A stretch of 64,000 nt of DNA, taken from contig JAFUNR010000023.1 of assembly GCA_017472965.1 (NCBI GenBank), positions 45,530 to 109,529 on the forward strand. Direction: 5' to 3'. A program made the position numbers and the translations under genes. Position 1 is the first letter of the stretch, and every line of letters begins with the position of its first letter. Positions 15,222 through 23,826 of the stretch are shown here, piece after piece. The stretch is from Oscillospiraceae bacterium (GTDB taxonomy: Bacteria; Bacillota; Clostridia; Oscillospirales; Ruminococcaceae). The notes beneath the pieces were generated by a model. The model saw nothing but the letters and a program-made list of their open reading frames with translations, did not search any database and was not told where the DNA came from.

Positions 15222-18188
15222 ATGGATGTCATCAAAAATGAAGGCGTATTCCGCCTGTATGACAAACACTCCACCGTGATCCTGACGGACGAGCGCCAGC
15301 TGGACCGCATCATCGAAGGTCCCGACACGCCGCTTTTTGTGGATGAGGATCTGGGCTTTTCTGCCGAGCGCCAGAAGCTGAACAAGAACGATACCGAGAC
15401 GCTTCGTTCCAAGTGCGAGGAGGCTGCTGCCCGCGGCTGTACCCGTATGGAGGTCTCTTATGACTTCTTCTTCGGCGGCAGCTCCCGCTGCAACTACCCC
15501 AGCGATGAGACCACCATCAAGGCCTTCAAGGTCATCCATGATACCGCAAAGGAATACGGTATGGCCTTCGGCGCTTCCATCCTGAACCCGCTGGATACCG
15601 GCGGCGGCTGGATCAAGCAGAGTGACGAGACCGGCTTTACCTATCAGTATCTGGAGACCGAGATCAAGCCGGACGGCAGCTACTGCGCCAATATGAGCTG
15701 CCAGCGCCAGTGGAACAACAACAAGGGCCCCATCCATCCCATCCCCTACAAGGTGCTGGCTTTTGCCTTTAATGAGGAGCGTGTGGGCGATACCCCGTAT
15801 TTCTATGTGGATGAGAATGCCATCACGGATATCTCCGAAACCGCTTCCTACGCCATCGAGGAGGAGAAGACCTCCATTTCCCGCGATGGCTTCGGCACCT
15901 GCCCCATGACCATCAGCGGCAAGTGGGATGCCCCCACTGCCAACCGCGTGCTGTGCGTCATGGTCTACCGCACCCCCGAGCTGGATTATTTTGCCCCCAG
16001 CGCACTGGAGTTCACCAAAAAGACCATGGATGAACACAACGCCGCCGGCATCAGCTACGAGGGCTTCTATTCCGACGAGATGCACATCCAGTTCGACTGG
16101 GATCTGGAGCGCCATTTCGGTGAGACCGAGATCAACACCCGTTACCTGACTCCCGCTTTCATGAAGGTGTATGCGGAGAAGTACGGCGAGAAGTATCTGG
16201 ATTTCCCCAAATACCTGATCTACATGGCCTACCACCAGCATGACTTCCTGCCCGGCGCCGAGGGCAAGGAAAACGCTCAGCATGTCTTTGGCAAGACCCC
16301 CGAAGCCATCAACGAGACATGGCTGTTCCGCAACCGCTACTTTGAGCTGCTGCAGCGCACCGTGGTGGATCTGTCCAAGAATGCCAAGGCGTATGCCGAG
16401 GGTCTGTGGGGCGCTCCCATCATGACCCGTGCCCACGCCACCTGGCAGGAAAGCCCCACCTGCGACCATTATTACCATCAGCCCAACGCCATCGGCGGCT
16501 TTGATGTGCAGGATCAGCTGGGCGAGGAATTTGCCGATGTGAAGGTGGATTCCCCCATCGAGCGCCGCGTGGCCATGGAGGCCGCCAAGGTGAAGAAAGC
16601 CAAGGAGCTGGGCATCACCCGCTACGATTACACCCCGTGGTATGTGTGGAGCTCCTCCATCCGCGAGAACATCGCCGGCGGCTACGACTATTTCAAGTGG
16701 GCCGAGTTCCTGTCCGGCGCCGGCACCGACCATGCCGAGGGCGGCTATCTGGATCGCAACTACCATTCGCAGGCACTGGCTGCCAGCTTTGGCGAGGTCA
16801 ATGATTTCGGTCAGGCCTACTGCGCCTGCTGGGGCCATCCCCGCAAGATCAGCCAGCGCTTCCAGAATGTCACCGCCGCTTACGGCAACGCCGCCGGTAT
16901 CGAGCGTTACGGCTTCGTCAACGGTGTTGACAACCGCGAGACCGACGTTCTGGCACTGTATCCCATCAAGCTGAACAACGCCGAGGAGCGTTTCGGCAGC
17001 TGGACCGTGCTGTACGGCTACTGCAACTATATCACCGAGGCCAAGCTGCTGGATTACGCCACCGTCACCGAGGATGGCTGTCTGCTGGTGAACGGCAAAA
17101 AGTACCGCTGCCTGGTCGCTCTGTTCGAGCCGTTCCTGGATGAAAAGACCTTCGCTCTGATCGAGAAGTTCCTGGCCGCCGGCGGCAAGGTGCTGTGGAT
17201 GGGTATTCCCGCCCTGTACGACAACACCGGCGCTGAGGCTGCAGCCCGCTTCAACAGCATTTTCGGTCTGGAAAGCATCGTTCCCGCCTGCGCCGGCGAA
17301 AAGCACAAGGGCGAGAGCGTCAGCTTCTGCGGCAGCTTTGATAACGTGAAGGATATGTACATCCCCACCGATTTCATCGTGGATTTCGTCTATCCCTGCG
17401 TTCCCGCTGCAGGCTCTGAGGTCGTGGCCATGCTGGGCGGCAAGCCCGTCGCCGTCAGCAAGAAGTATGCAAACGGCGGTCAGGCCGTGTTTGCCGGCTT
17501 CCGTGTGCGCGATGATCAGTCCCAGTCGCTGGATGTGGATGTGGATACTCTGTATACCGTGCTGTGCGGCATGGATGCCTACCGTCCCGGTTCGCTGGAG
17601 GTTGCCAGCCGCGCCACCGGCGCCGAGTATGTGATGAACACCTTCCCCAACGGCTCCATTGCCGTTGCACCTCACTTCCGTGAGATCTATGAGAGCTGGG
17701 AGGGCAAGTTCTTCCGTGAGCCCGATTATGACGATGCCATTCTGGAATCCCGCGGCATCGGCGAGGCTTACATCGATCTGGATCAGGATATTGCCGGCCG
17801 TCACATTCAGTACACCGGCAAGAACTTCCTTGCCTACGATCTCAAGCCCTGCGGCTGCGTACGCGGCTTCTGGGGCGAGGATACCGACGGCATCACGGTG
17901 GACGGCGTCAAGTCTGTCTTTGCCGACCGCAAGGCAAACTTCCAGTTCGCCCCCGTGCCCGAAAAGTATCTGGCCGACGGCCTGAAGAATGTGGTCATGG
18001 CCACCTGCTGGACCGAGGGCACCACTCTGACCGTGCCCGCTGCGGGCAAGGGTGCGCCGAAGGTACTGGCCTGCGCCGAGCGTCTGTTCAAGGCGGATAT
18101 CCCCGTGGAGCATACCTATGCCGATGGCAAGGTGACCTTCACCGTCACCCCCGAGCTGACCGGCAAGCATATCATGATCATTTTCTGA
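15222..18188 (+). CDS. GH-1: putative glycoside hydrolase of a roughly 1000-aa paralogous family (subtype A)
   Basis: The protein has 988 aa from ATG 15222, which follows AAAAAGGAG; an in-frame start at 15183 is less likely. It has no signal peptide. Residues about 70-540 look like a TIM-barrel part with EVSYDFFFGG (77-86), VYRTPELDYF (248-257), FYSDEMHIQFDW (282-293) and GAGTDHAEG (499-507). Residues about 570-830 (DVLALYPIKLNN, ALIEKFLAAGGKVLWM) resemble the Rossmann-like trimerisation domain of GH42/GH106-type enzymes. A beta-rich C-terminus follows. Asp285/Glu286 in the invariant SDEMH are the best catalytic candidates. Substrate unknown. The family call is structural inference; what is certain is homology to the three genes downstream. 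Confidence 0.6.
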   Translation: MDVIKNEGVFRLYDKHSTVILTDERQLDRIIEGPDTPLFVDEDLGFSAERQKLNKNDTETLRSKCEEAAARGCTRMEVSYDFFFGGSSRCNYPSDETTIKAFKVIHDTAKEYGMAFGASILNPLDTGGGWIKQSDETGFTYQYLETEIKPDGSYCANMSCQRQWNNNKGPIHPIPYKVLAFAFNEERVGDTPYFYVDENAITDISETASYAIEEEKTSISRDGFGTCPMTISGKWDAPTANRVLCVMVYRTPELDYFAPSALEFTKKTMDEHNAAGISYEGFYSDEMHIQFDWDLERHFGETEINTRYLTPAFMKVYAEKYGEKYLDFPKYLIYMAYHQHDFLPGAEGKENAQHVFGKTPEAINETWLFRNRYFELLQRTVVDLSKNAKAYAEGLWGAPIMTRAHATWQESPTCDHYYHQPNAIGGFDVQDQLGEEFADVKVDSPIERRVAMEAAKVKKAKELGITRYDYTPWYVWSSSIRENIAGGYDYFKWAEFLSGAGTDHAEGGYLDRNYHSQALAASFGEVNDFGQAYCACWGHPRKISQRFQNVTAAYGNAAGIERYGFVNGVDNRETDVLALYPIKLNNAEERFGSWTVLYGYCNYITEAKLLDYATVTEDGCLLVNGKKYRCLVALFEPFLDEKTFALIEKFLAAGGKVLWMGIPALYDNTGAEAAARFNSIFGLESIVPACAGEKHKGESVSFCGSFDNVKDMYIPTDFIVDFVYPCVPAAGSEVVAMLGGKPVAVSKKYANGGQAVFAGFRVRDDQSQSLDVDVDTLYTVLCGMDAYRPGSLEVASRATGAEYVMNTFPNGSIAVAPHFREIYESWEGKFFREPDYDDAILESRGIGEAYIDLDQDIAGRHIQYTGKNFLAYDLKPCGCVRGFWGEDTDGITVDGVKSVFADRKANFQFAPVPEKYLADGLKNVVMATCWTEGTTLTVPAAGKGAPKVLACAERLFKADIPVEHTYADGKVTFTVTPELTGKHIMIIF

Positions 18189-18199
18189 CCGGCTGCCGC

Positions 18200-18266
18200 A
18201 AGCACCGTGCTGAAGCATCGTGCTGAAGCACCGTGCTGAAGCATTGTGCTGAAGCACCGTATAAAG
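18200..18266 (+). repeat. Imperfect 13-bp tandem repeat after GH-1
   Basis: AAGCAYYGTGCTG is repeated from 18200 with period 13: four full units and a partial fifth. A shorter version lies after GH-2 at 21564-21605. Confidence 0.85.
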
Positions 18267-18274
18267 TTTTCCCG

Positions 18275-18317
18275 CAGGAGGCGGCGCACGCTGTGCGCTG
18301 CCTCCTGTTTTGCGTTT
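18275..18317 (+). terminator. Terminator of GH-1
   Basis: A 15-bp stem, 18275-18289 with 18293-18307 (CAGGAGGCGGCGCAC and its partner, one G-U), followed by TTTTGCGTTTT. A nearly identical hairpin ends GH-2. Confidence 0.88.
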
Positions 18318-18372
18318 TGCTCCGCGTCTGAGGGCGTGCTGCAGATCCGTTGTCTGATGCACACAGGCGGTT

Positions 18373-18427
18373 TTGCCAAAAAGCTTTGCCGGTTTTGGTG
18401 AAAAAGGGAGAATCTGAAAAAAGCCGG
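18373..18427 (+). promoter_or_regulatory. Conserved upstream regulatory box of GH-2
   Basis: TTGCCAAAAAG (18373-18383) and GGGAGAATCTGAAAAAA (18406-18422) followed by GCCGG. The second box starts 54 bp before the -10, as in GH-1. Confidence 0.65.
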
Positions 18428-18436
18428 AGGAATGCG

Positions 18437-18465
18437 TTGCTTTTTTCAGACGGCTGTGCTATATA
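18437..18465 (+). promoter_or_regulatory. Promoter of GH-2
   Basis: TTGCTT (18437-18442), spacer 17, TATATA (18460-18465) with a TGC extended -10 element. Confidence 0.75.
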
Positions 18466-18521
18466 GAAGCTGAAAATATGCTGTGTCATCCGGGTATGGT
18501 ACGGCGAAAGGAGAGGGAGCT

Positions 18522-21500
18522 ATGGAGGTAATCAAAAAAGTCGGTCCGCTGGAGCTGCGGGAGAGTTTCGTACGCATCAGGCTGACGGATGATCGTCAGC
18601 TGGATCGCGTCCTTGCCGGCCCCGAGACCCCGCTGTTTGACGATCTGGAAGAGAACTACGAGTCCAGAAACCTGTACGAGAACAAAAATGAATCCCTTCT
18701 GGACCGTGTCAGGGAAGGGGAAAAAAGCAAAAGCAAAGCGGGAAGAGTGTCCTTTTCCTATGACTTTTTCTACGGCGGCACTACGCGTCACAACTATCCC
18801 AGCGACGACATCACCATCAAGGTGTTCAAAGTGGTGCACGATACCGCCAAAGAGCACGGCATGGGCTTTGAAGCATCCATTCTTTCCCCGCTGGATACCG
18901 GCGGCGGCTGGGCCAGGATGAGTGACGAGACAGGCTTCACCATGCAGTATCTGGAGACCGATATCAAACCCGACGGCAGCTACGCTGCGGATATGGTGGG
19001 CCAGCGCCAGTGGTGCAATAACAAGGGGCCTGTCCGCCTGACGCCGTATCAGGTGCTGGTATATGCTTTCAATGAAGAGCGCGTGGGCGATACCCCGTAT
19101 TTCTACGTGGACGAAAATGCCATCGTGAATATCTCCTCCACCGCCTCCTATGTGCTGGAAACCGATAAGGAGACCATCACCGGTTGGTCGGGTTACGGCA
19201 GCTGCCCGCTGCACATCAGCGGCAAATGGGAAAATCCCACCGCAAACCGCGCGCTGTGCATCATGGTGTACCGCACGCCGGAGCTGGATTATTTTGCCGA
19301 CAGCGCCCACGCCTTTATGAAAAAAATGCTGGATGACCACAACGCCGCCGGCATCAGCTACCGCGGCTTCTACTCCGATGAGATGCACATCCAGTTTGAC
19401 TGGAACAGATGCGAGCACTTCGGCGAGACCGAGATCAACACCCGCTACGTCACCCCTGCGCTGGCAAAGGTATTTGCGGAGAAATACGGAGAGAAGTACC
19501 GTGATTTTGCCAAGTACCTCATCTACATGGCCTACCATCAGCACGACTTCCTGCCCGGCGAGGAGGGCAGGGAGAACGCCCAGCACATCTTTGGCAAAAC
19601 CCCGCAGGACGCATACAATACCTGGCTGTTTCGCAACCGCTACTTCGAGCTGCTGCAGCGCACGGTGGTGGACCTTTCCAAGGAGGCCAAGGCCTATGGG
19701 GAAAAGCTGTGGGGCGGCCCCATCCTGACCAAGGCTCACGCCACGTGGGAGGAAAGCCCCACCTGTGACCGCATCTCCACGGTGGATTTCTACAAACAGG
19801 TGAGAGAAGAGTACCCCGATGTGGACGATAATTCACCGGTTGACAGGCGCATCGCCAGAGATCTGGCCATCGCCGCCAAAAAGAAAGAGCTGGGGGTATC
19901 CCACTACGATTATACCCCGCTGTTTGACTGGTCGTCCTCCATCTGCGAGAATATGGCTGCCTGCTACGACTACTTCAAGTGGAACGAATTCCTCACCGGC
20001 AGCGGTACCGATCACGCCGAGGACCCCATTCTGGACCGCACCTATTACAGTCAGGCGCTGGCGGCCAGCTTTGCCGAGCTCAACGATTTTGAAAGCGCCT
20101 ACAGTTGTTGCTGGGGTATGCCCGGTAAGGTGGCGGATATGTTTGGCCGCGTCACCATCGCTTACGGCGTCAGTCAGTCCGGCCGCATGCCGCATCGCGA
20201 TGAGACCACCTTCGTCAACGGTCTGGGCACCCGCCGCACCGATGTGCTGGCGCTGTATCCCATCAAGCTGAACAACGTGGAAGAGCGCTTCGGCAGCTGG
20301 ATGGTGCAGTACGGCTACTGCAACTACATCACCGAGGAAAAGCTGCTGGAGAATGCCGTTATCACCGAAAACGGCACCCTGTGCATCAAGGGGCAGGAGC
20401 ACCGCTGTCTGGTGGTCATGTTCGAGCCGTTCCTTGAGGAAAAGACCTTTGTTCTGATCGAGAAGTTCCTGGCTGCCGGCGGCAAGGTGCTGTGGATGAG
20501 CATTCCCGCGCTGACTGACGCCACCGGTGCAGACACTACCGCCCGGTTCAACGCCATGTTCGGCATGGAAAAGGTGGCAGGCGGCGGCTTCGGCGAAAAA
20601 CTGCAGGGCGCAAAGGTCAGATTTACCGGTCGATTTGCCGGCATCAGGGAGATGACCGTCCCCACAAGCTTTATCGTGGATATGGTTTACCCCTGCGTCC
20701 CCGCTGCGGACGGCGAAGCCTTTGCTGCCGTGGACGGAAAGAGCGTCGGCGTCTGCAAGCCTTATGCAAACGGCGGTCTGGCGGTGTATGCCGGCTTCCG
20801 CGTGCGCGATGACCAGTCCGCCAGTCTGGGCGAGGATATCGATACCCTGTACCGTATGCTGATGGCCATGGAGGCCTACCGGCCCGATTCGCTGGAGGCC
20901 CGCGGCCGCGAGCCCAGCTCCCGCTATGTATACAATACCTTTGCCGATGGCTCCGTCGCCGTTGCACCGCATTACCGCGGTATTGAGGAGGGCTGGGCCG
21001 GCATGCTCTACCGTGACCGGGCGTACGACGAAGCTTTGCTGACTGTCCGCACCGATATCCCCGAGCCCGTGGTGGAACTCGACGAGAACATCGACGGCCA
21101 CAGCATCCGCTTTGCCGGTGACGAGATTCTGGCCTACCGTCTGGACGATAACGGCGCGCCCGTGGCCTTCTTTGGTGTGGGCACCGACGGCATCGAGGTG
21201 GACGGCAGGAAGTATACCTTCGCTGACCGCAAGGCTAAGTTCGAGTTTGCCCCCGTGCCCGAGCGCTACCGCGCCGACGGCCTGAAAAATGTGGTGTTCG
21301 TCACCTGCTGGACCGAGGGCGCTGTGCTCACCATCCCTGCCGCAGGCGAGGGTGCGCCGCGGGTGCTGGCCTGTACATGGGATATGTTTGACGCCTCCAC
21401 CCCCGTGGAGCACAAGTGGGACGGCCGTAATGTCACCTTTACCGTTACGCCGGAGCTGGTTGCCGATCGTGTTGCCAACTTAACCGTTATGCCGGGGTCG

Positions 21501-21530
21501 GTTGCCCCTCGCATTGCCATTGTATTCTGA
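18522..21530 (+). CDS. GH-2: putative glycoside hydrolase paralog (subtype B)
   Basis: The protein has 1002 aa from ATG 18522 (GAAAGGAGAGGGAG upstream). It shares the whole layout of GH-1, including YDFFYGG, FYSDEMHIQFDW, FGETEINTRYVTP, ESPTCD, GSGTDHAE and the AAGGKVLWM domain. It belongs with GH-3 to subtype B: the N-terminal SLLDRVREGEKSKSK linker replaces the RSKCEEAAARGC stretch of subtype A, and the segment after ESPTCD lacks the GGFDV block. In the central SDEMH region the usual DWDLERHFG reads DWNRCEHFG. The C-terminus has about 14 extra residues (VANLTVMPGSVAP) before the final IAIVF, absent from the other copies. Substrate unknown. Confidence 0.6.
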   Translation: MEVIKKVGPLELRESFVRIRLTDDRQLDRVLAGPETPLFDDLEENYESRNLYENKNESLLDRVREGEKSKSKAGRVSFSYDFFYGGTTRHNYPSDDITIKVFKVVHDTAKEHGMGFEASILSPLDTGGGWARMSDETGFTMQYLETDIKPDGSYAADMVGQRQWCNNKGPVRLTPYQVLVYAFNEERVGDTPYFYVDENAIVNISSTASYVLETDKETITGWSGYGSCPLHISGKWENPTANRALCIMVYRTPELDYFADSAHAFMKKMLDDHNAAGISYRGFYSDEMHIQFDWNRCEHFGETEINTRYVTPALAKVFAEKYGEKYRDFAKYLIYMAYHQHDFLPGEEGRENAQHIFGKTPQDAYNTWLFRNRYFELLQRTVVDLSKEAKAYGEKLWGGPILTKAHATWEESPTCDRISTVDFYKQVREEYPDVDDNSPVDRRIARDLAIAAKKKELGVSHYDYTPLFDWSSSICENMAACYDYFKWNEFLTGSGTDHAEDPILDRTYYSQALAASFAELNDFESAYSCCWGMPGKVADMFGRVTIAYGVSQSGRMPHRDETTFVNGLGTRRTDVLALYPIKLNNVEERFGSWMVQYGYCNYITEEKLLENAVITENGTLCIKGQEHRCLVVMFEPFLEEKTFVLIEKFLAAGGKVLWMSIPALTDATGADTTARFNAMFGMEKVAGGGFGEKLQGAKVRFTGRFAGIREMTVPTSFIVDMVYPCVPAADGEAFAAVDGKSVGVCKPYANGGLAVYAGFRVRDDQSASLGEDIDTLYRMLMAMEAYRPDSLEARGREPSSRYVYNTFADGSVAVAPHYRGIEEGWAGMLYRDRAYDEALLTVRTDIPEPVVELDENIDGHSIRFAGDEILAYRLDDNGAPVAFFGVGTDGIEVDGRKYTFADRKAKFEFAPVPERYRADGLKNVVFVTCWTEGAVLTIPAAGEGAPRVLACTWDMFDASTPVEHKWDGRNVTFTVTPELVADRVANLTVMPGSVAPRIAIVF

Positions 21531-21563
21531 ATGAAACAGACCCGCTGCCGTGCAGACGGGCTG

Positions 21564-21605
21564 AAGCACCGTGCTGAAGCATTGTGTTAAAGCACCGCAT
21601 AAAGC
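21564..21605 (+). repeat. Degenerate copy of the 13-bp repeat after GH-2
   Basis: AAGCACCGTGCTG, AAGCATTGTGTTA and a partial third unit in tandem. It is the same family as the array at 18200-18266, followed by the same type of terminator. Confidence 0.8.
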
Positions 21606-21611
21606 TTTCCC

Positions 21612-21650
21612 GCAGGAGGCGGCGCACGCTGTGTGCTGCCTCCTGCTTTT
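21612..21650 (+). terminator. Terminator of GH-2
   Basis: GCAGGAGGCGGCGCAC (21612-21627) pairs with 21631-21646, followed by TTTTTG. It is near-identical to the GH-1 terminator. Confidence 0.88.
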
Positions 21651-21706
21651 TGCGCCGTTGCCGCAGCTGTGGAGTTTTGTGCTATGTTTTGCGTTGATTT
21701 GTGCTA

Positions 21707-21735
21707 TTGCGGTTTCAGGTGCGGTACTGTATAAT
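21707..21735 (+). promoter_or_regulatory. Promoter of the lyase-like gene
   Basis: TTGCGG (21707-21712), spacer 17, consensus TATAAT (21730-21735). It does not carry the -54 box of the GH genes. It also rules out a coding start at 21571. Confidence 0.85.
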
Positions 21736-21789
21736 GAGGACAGGCGGAAAGCCGTTCAACGAAAAGGAAGAGGAAAAGGAGAAAGTCTC

Positions 21790-23610
21790 ATGAGCATTGC
21801 TGAACAGAATGCCCGTTTTGCGCAGGGCTGGGAGTATAACCGCGGCAAGCCGGTGGTGCATGTGCCGGTGGAACCGCCCATTTTTGCAGGGCACCCCTGT
21901 GTTGCACGCGGGTTTTCCTACCATCTGTGCACCTTTGTGCTGCGCGTGTTCCATAACCGCGAGACAGAGTTTTATGCCGATGCCAACGCGGCAATGATCG
22001 AAAACTGTCAGTATTACATCGATCACACCGATGTGCGTGATGACCGCGATTCCTTTTACTGGAATATTGCCGAGCTGTGCCGTGCCATGCTGCGCTACGG
22101 CAGCCGCGGCTTTGAGGAGCCGGGTCTTGTCAGTCCCGAGGCGGAGCGGATCTTTCTGGAGATGGCGCTGGGCTATGTGCGGGATAACTCTTCCTTTGAA
22201 AATGCAAAAAGCGATGTGGAATCCACATGGCGCATCTATGAAAGCGAAAACCATCATGTGCAGAAGAACTCTGCCATCTGGCAGCTGTGCCTGGTTCTTG
22301 AGCGCTGGGGTCTGGGAGAGGAGATGCTCACCGGCGGTACGGTGAAGCAGCATTTCGATGCATGGACCGCATTTTTCACCACATGGATGCGCACCCGCGC
22401 CACACGCTCCATGTTTGTGGAGGTGCAGAGCAAGGTCTACGGCGTGCATACCATGAAAAATATCTACGCCATCTACGATTTTGCCCCCACCGAAGAGCTG
22501 CGCACGCTGACAAAGAATTTCATCGATCTGTTCTGGGCGCTGTGGGCTCAGGAACAGCTGGACGGCATTCAGGGCGGCGGCCAGAGCCGGATCTATCCGA
22601 AAACCGGTGTCGAGACGAAGGGTGAGACTGCCGAATGGGCCTGGTACTACTGCGGTGTGGGCGAGTTCAGCGCCCCGCGTGAGATGGTGCATGTGCTGCT
22701 GGATTGCGGCTACCGTATGCCGGAATACATCGAGGATATGATCCACAATGCGGAAAAGCGCGGCACTTATACGGTGGAAAGCCGTCCCTACGGCAAATCC
22801 TCGCCGCTGGATAACTACCCCGATTACCGCATCGATACCGACTGGGGCCATATCTACCGCTACACCTACTGCACACCGCGTTATATCCTCGGCACGCTGA
22901 TGTGTCCCCAGCTCACCCATGAGGACTGGATCATGATCAGCAGCCAGAACCGCTGGCAGGGTGTCACCTTCACCGAGCCCGATGCGGTGGTTTCGGTGCT
23001 GCCCCGCCCGAACAGCATCCACAATATCCGCACGACCGTTGCAGAGATCGCCTTCAATGCCTTCTGGAGCATGCAGTGCGAGAGCACGCTGGTCAGCCAG
23101 AAGGTGGGGTACTACGATGGCACCATGCGCGTATGGCTTTCCGATGCGGGCGGCATTCTGGGATCTCTGACCGAAAAGGCCGGCTGGAACTTTGTGCGCT
23201 GCGGCGATGTGTATGTGGCCATCCGCATCTGTAAGGGTGGCTATACGCTGGGCGTGGAGCCCTCGCTGCCCAACGGCAAGGGCCGCTGGATGATCTGCGA
23301 TACCCCGGATACCCCGGTGATCCTTGAGGTGGGCACCGAAAAGGAATACGGCAGCTTTGAGGGCTTTATGGATGCGGTCGCGCCCTGTGCCCCTGTGTGG
23401 GAGGGCGATACCATGAAGTATCACTCCCTGTCCGGCCACGATTTCGTCATGCTCACCGCCGAGGACGGTAATTCCACCGTAGACGGCGAGTACTATGTCA
23501 AAAAGCCGGATTTCAGCTTCCGCAGCCCCTTTGTCAACGGCAAATGGGATGGCGACAAAGTGGAGATCACCTATGACGGCGAGACCCGGGTGCTGGATTT
23601 CACCCTGTAA
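21790..23610 (+). CDS. Polysaccharide-lyase-like protein (alpha/alpha toroid plus beta-sandwich)
   Basis: The protein has 606 aa from ATG 21790 (AAAAGGAG upstream, promoter just before). The first 370 residues are helical, with WNIAELCRAMLRYGSRG and WRIYESENHHVQKNSAIW; the SENHH motif (152-156) in an alpha/alpha toroid is reminiscent of heparinase/alginate-lyase-like enzymes. The rest is beta-rich (about 400-606; RWQGVTFTEPDAVVSVLPRP, GYYDGTMRVWLSD), like the sandwich domains that follow such toroids. No signal peptide. It lies between GH-2 and GH-3, so it probably acts on the same glycan. Family and reaction are not recognised; a hydrolase with the same fold is equally possible. Confidence 0.5.
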   Translation: MSIAEQNARFAQGWEYNRGKPVVHVPVEPPIFAGHPCVARGFSYHLCTFVLRVFHNRETEFYADANAAMIENCQYYIDHTDVRDDRDSFYWNIAELCRAMLRYGSRGFEEPGLVSPEAERIFLEMALGYVRDNSSFENAKSDVESTWRIYESENHHVQKNSAIWQLCLVLERWGLGEEMLTGGTVKQHFDAWTAFFTTWMRTRATRSMFVEVQSKVYGVHTMKNIYAIYDFAPTEELRTLTKNFIDLFWALWAQEQLDGIQGGGQSRIYPKTGVETKGETAEWAWYYCGVGEFSAPREMVHVLLDCGYRMPEYIEDMIHNAEKRGTYTVESRPYGKSSPLDNYPDYRIDTDWGHIYRYTYCTPRYILGTLMCPQLTHEDWIMISSQNRWQGVTFTEPDAVVSVLPRPNSIHNIRTTVAEIAFNAFWSMQCESTLVSQKVGYYDGTMRVWLSDAGGILGSLTEKAGWNFVRCGDVYVAIRICKGGYTLGVEPSLPNGKGRWMICDTPDTPVILEVGTEKEYGSFEGFMDAVAPCAPVWEGDTMKYHSLSGHDFVMLTAEDGNSTVDGEYYVKKPDFSFRSPFVNGKWDGDKVEITYDGETRVLDFTL

Positions 23611-23704
23611 ACGAACGGGATCATGCAAACAGGCAGAGCAGCTGTGCTTTACGGCTGCTCTGCTTTTTTTGAATATTGCACAAAATCCCCATGATTTTTT
23701 GGGC

Positions 23705-23732
23705 AAAAGGAAGAACGTAAAAAAACACCGGA
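23705..23732 (+). promoter_or_regulatory. Conserved upstream regulatory box of GH-3
   Basis: GGAAGAACGTAAAAAAAC then CCGG. The box starts 54 bp before the -10, aligning with GH-1 and GH-2 but with more mismatches. Confidence 0.55.
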
Positions 23733-23739
23733 AAAAGCA

Positions 23740-23768
23740 TTGCCCTTTGCCTTTTTCTGTGATATAAA
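23740..23768 (+). promoter_or_regulatory. Promoter of GH-3
   Basis: TTGCCC (23740-23745), spacer 17, TATAAA (23763-23768) with a TGA extended -10 element. Confidence 0.75.
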
Positions 23769-23826
23769 GAGTTTGAAAAAGGCGTTTGGCAAGCCACGCC
23801 GCGTCCCTATAGAAGGAGGAACTTTT

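Noticed and set aside
18200-18266. Tandem array considered as a CRISPR
   Set aside because: The unit is 13 bp without spacers, units are directly adjacent, and there are no cas genes.
21571-21789. Upstream in-frame extension of the lyase-like protein
   Set aside because: The extension overlaps the GH-2 terminator and contains the TTGCGG-17-TATAAT promoter; ATG 21790 has a good SD.
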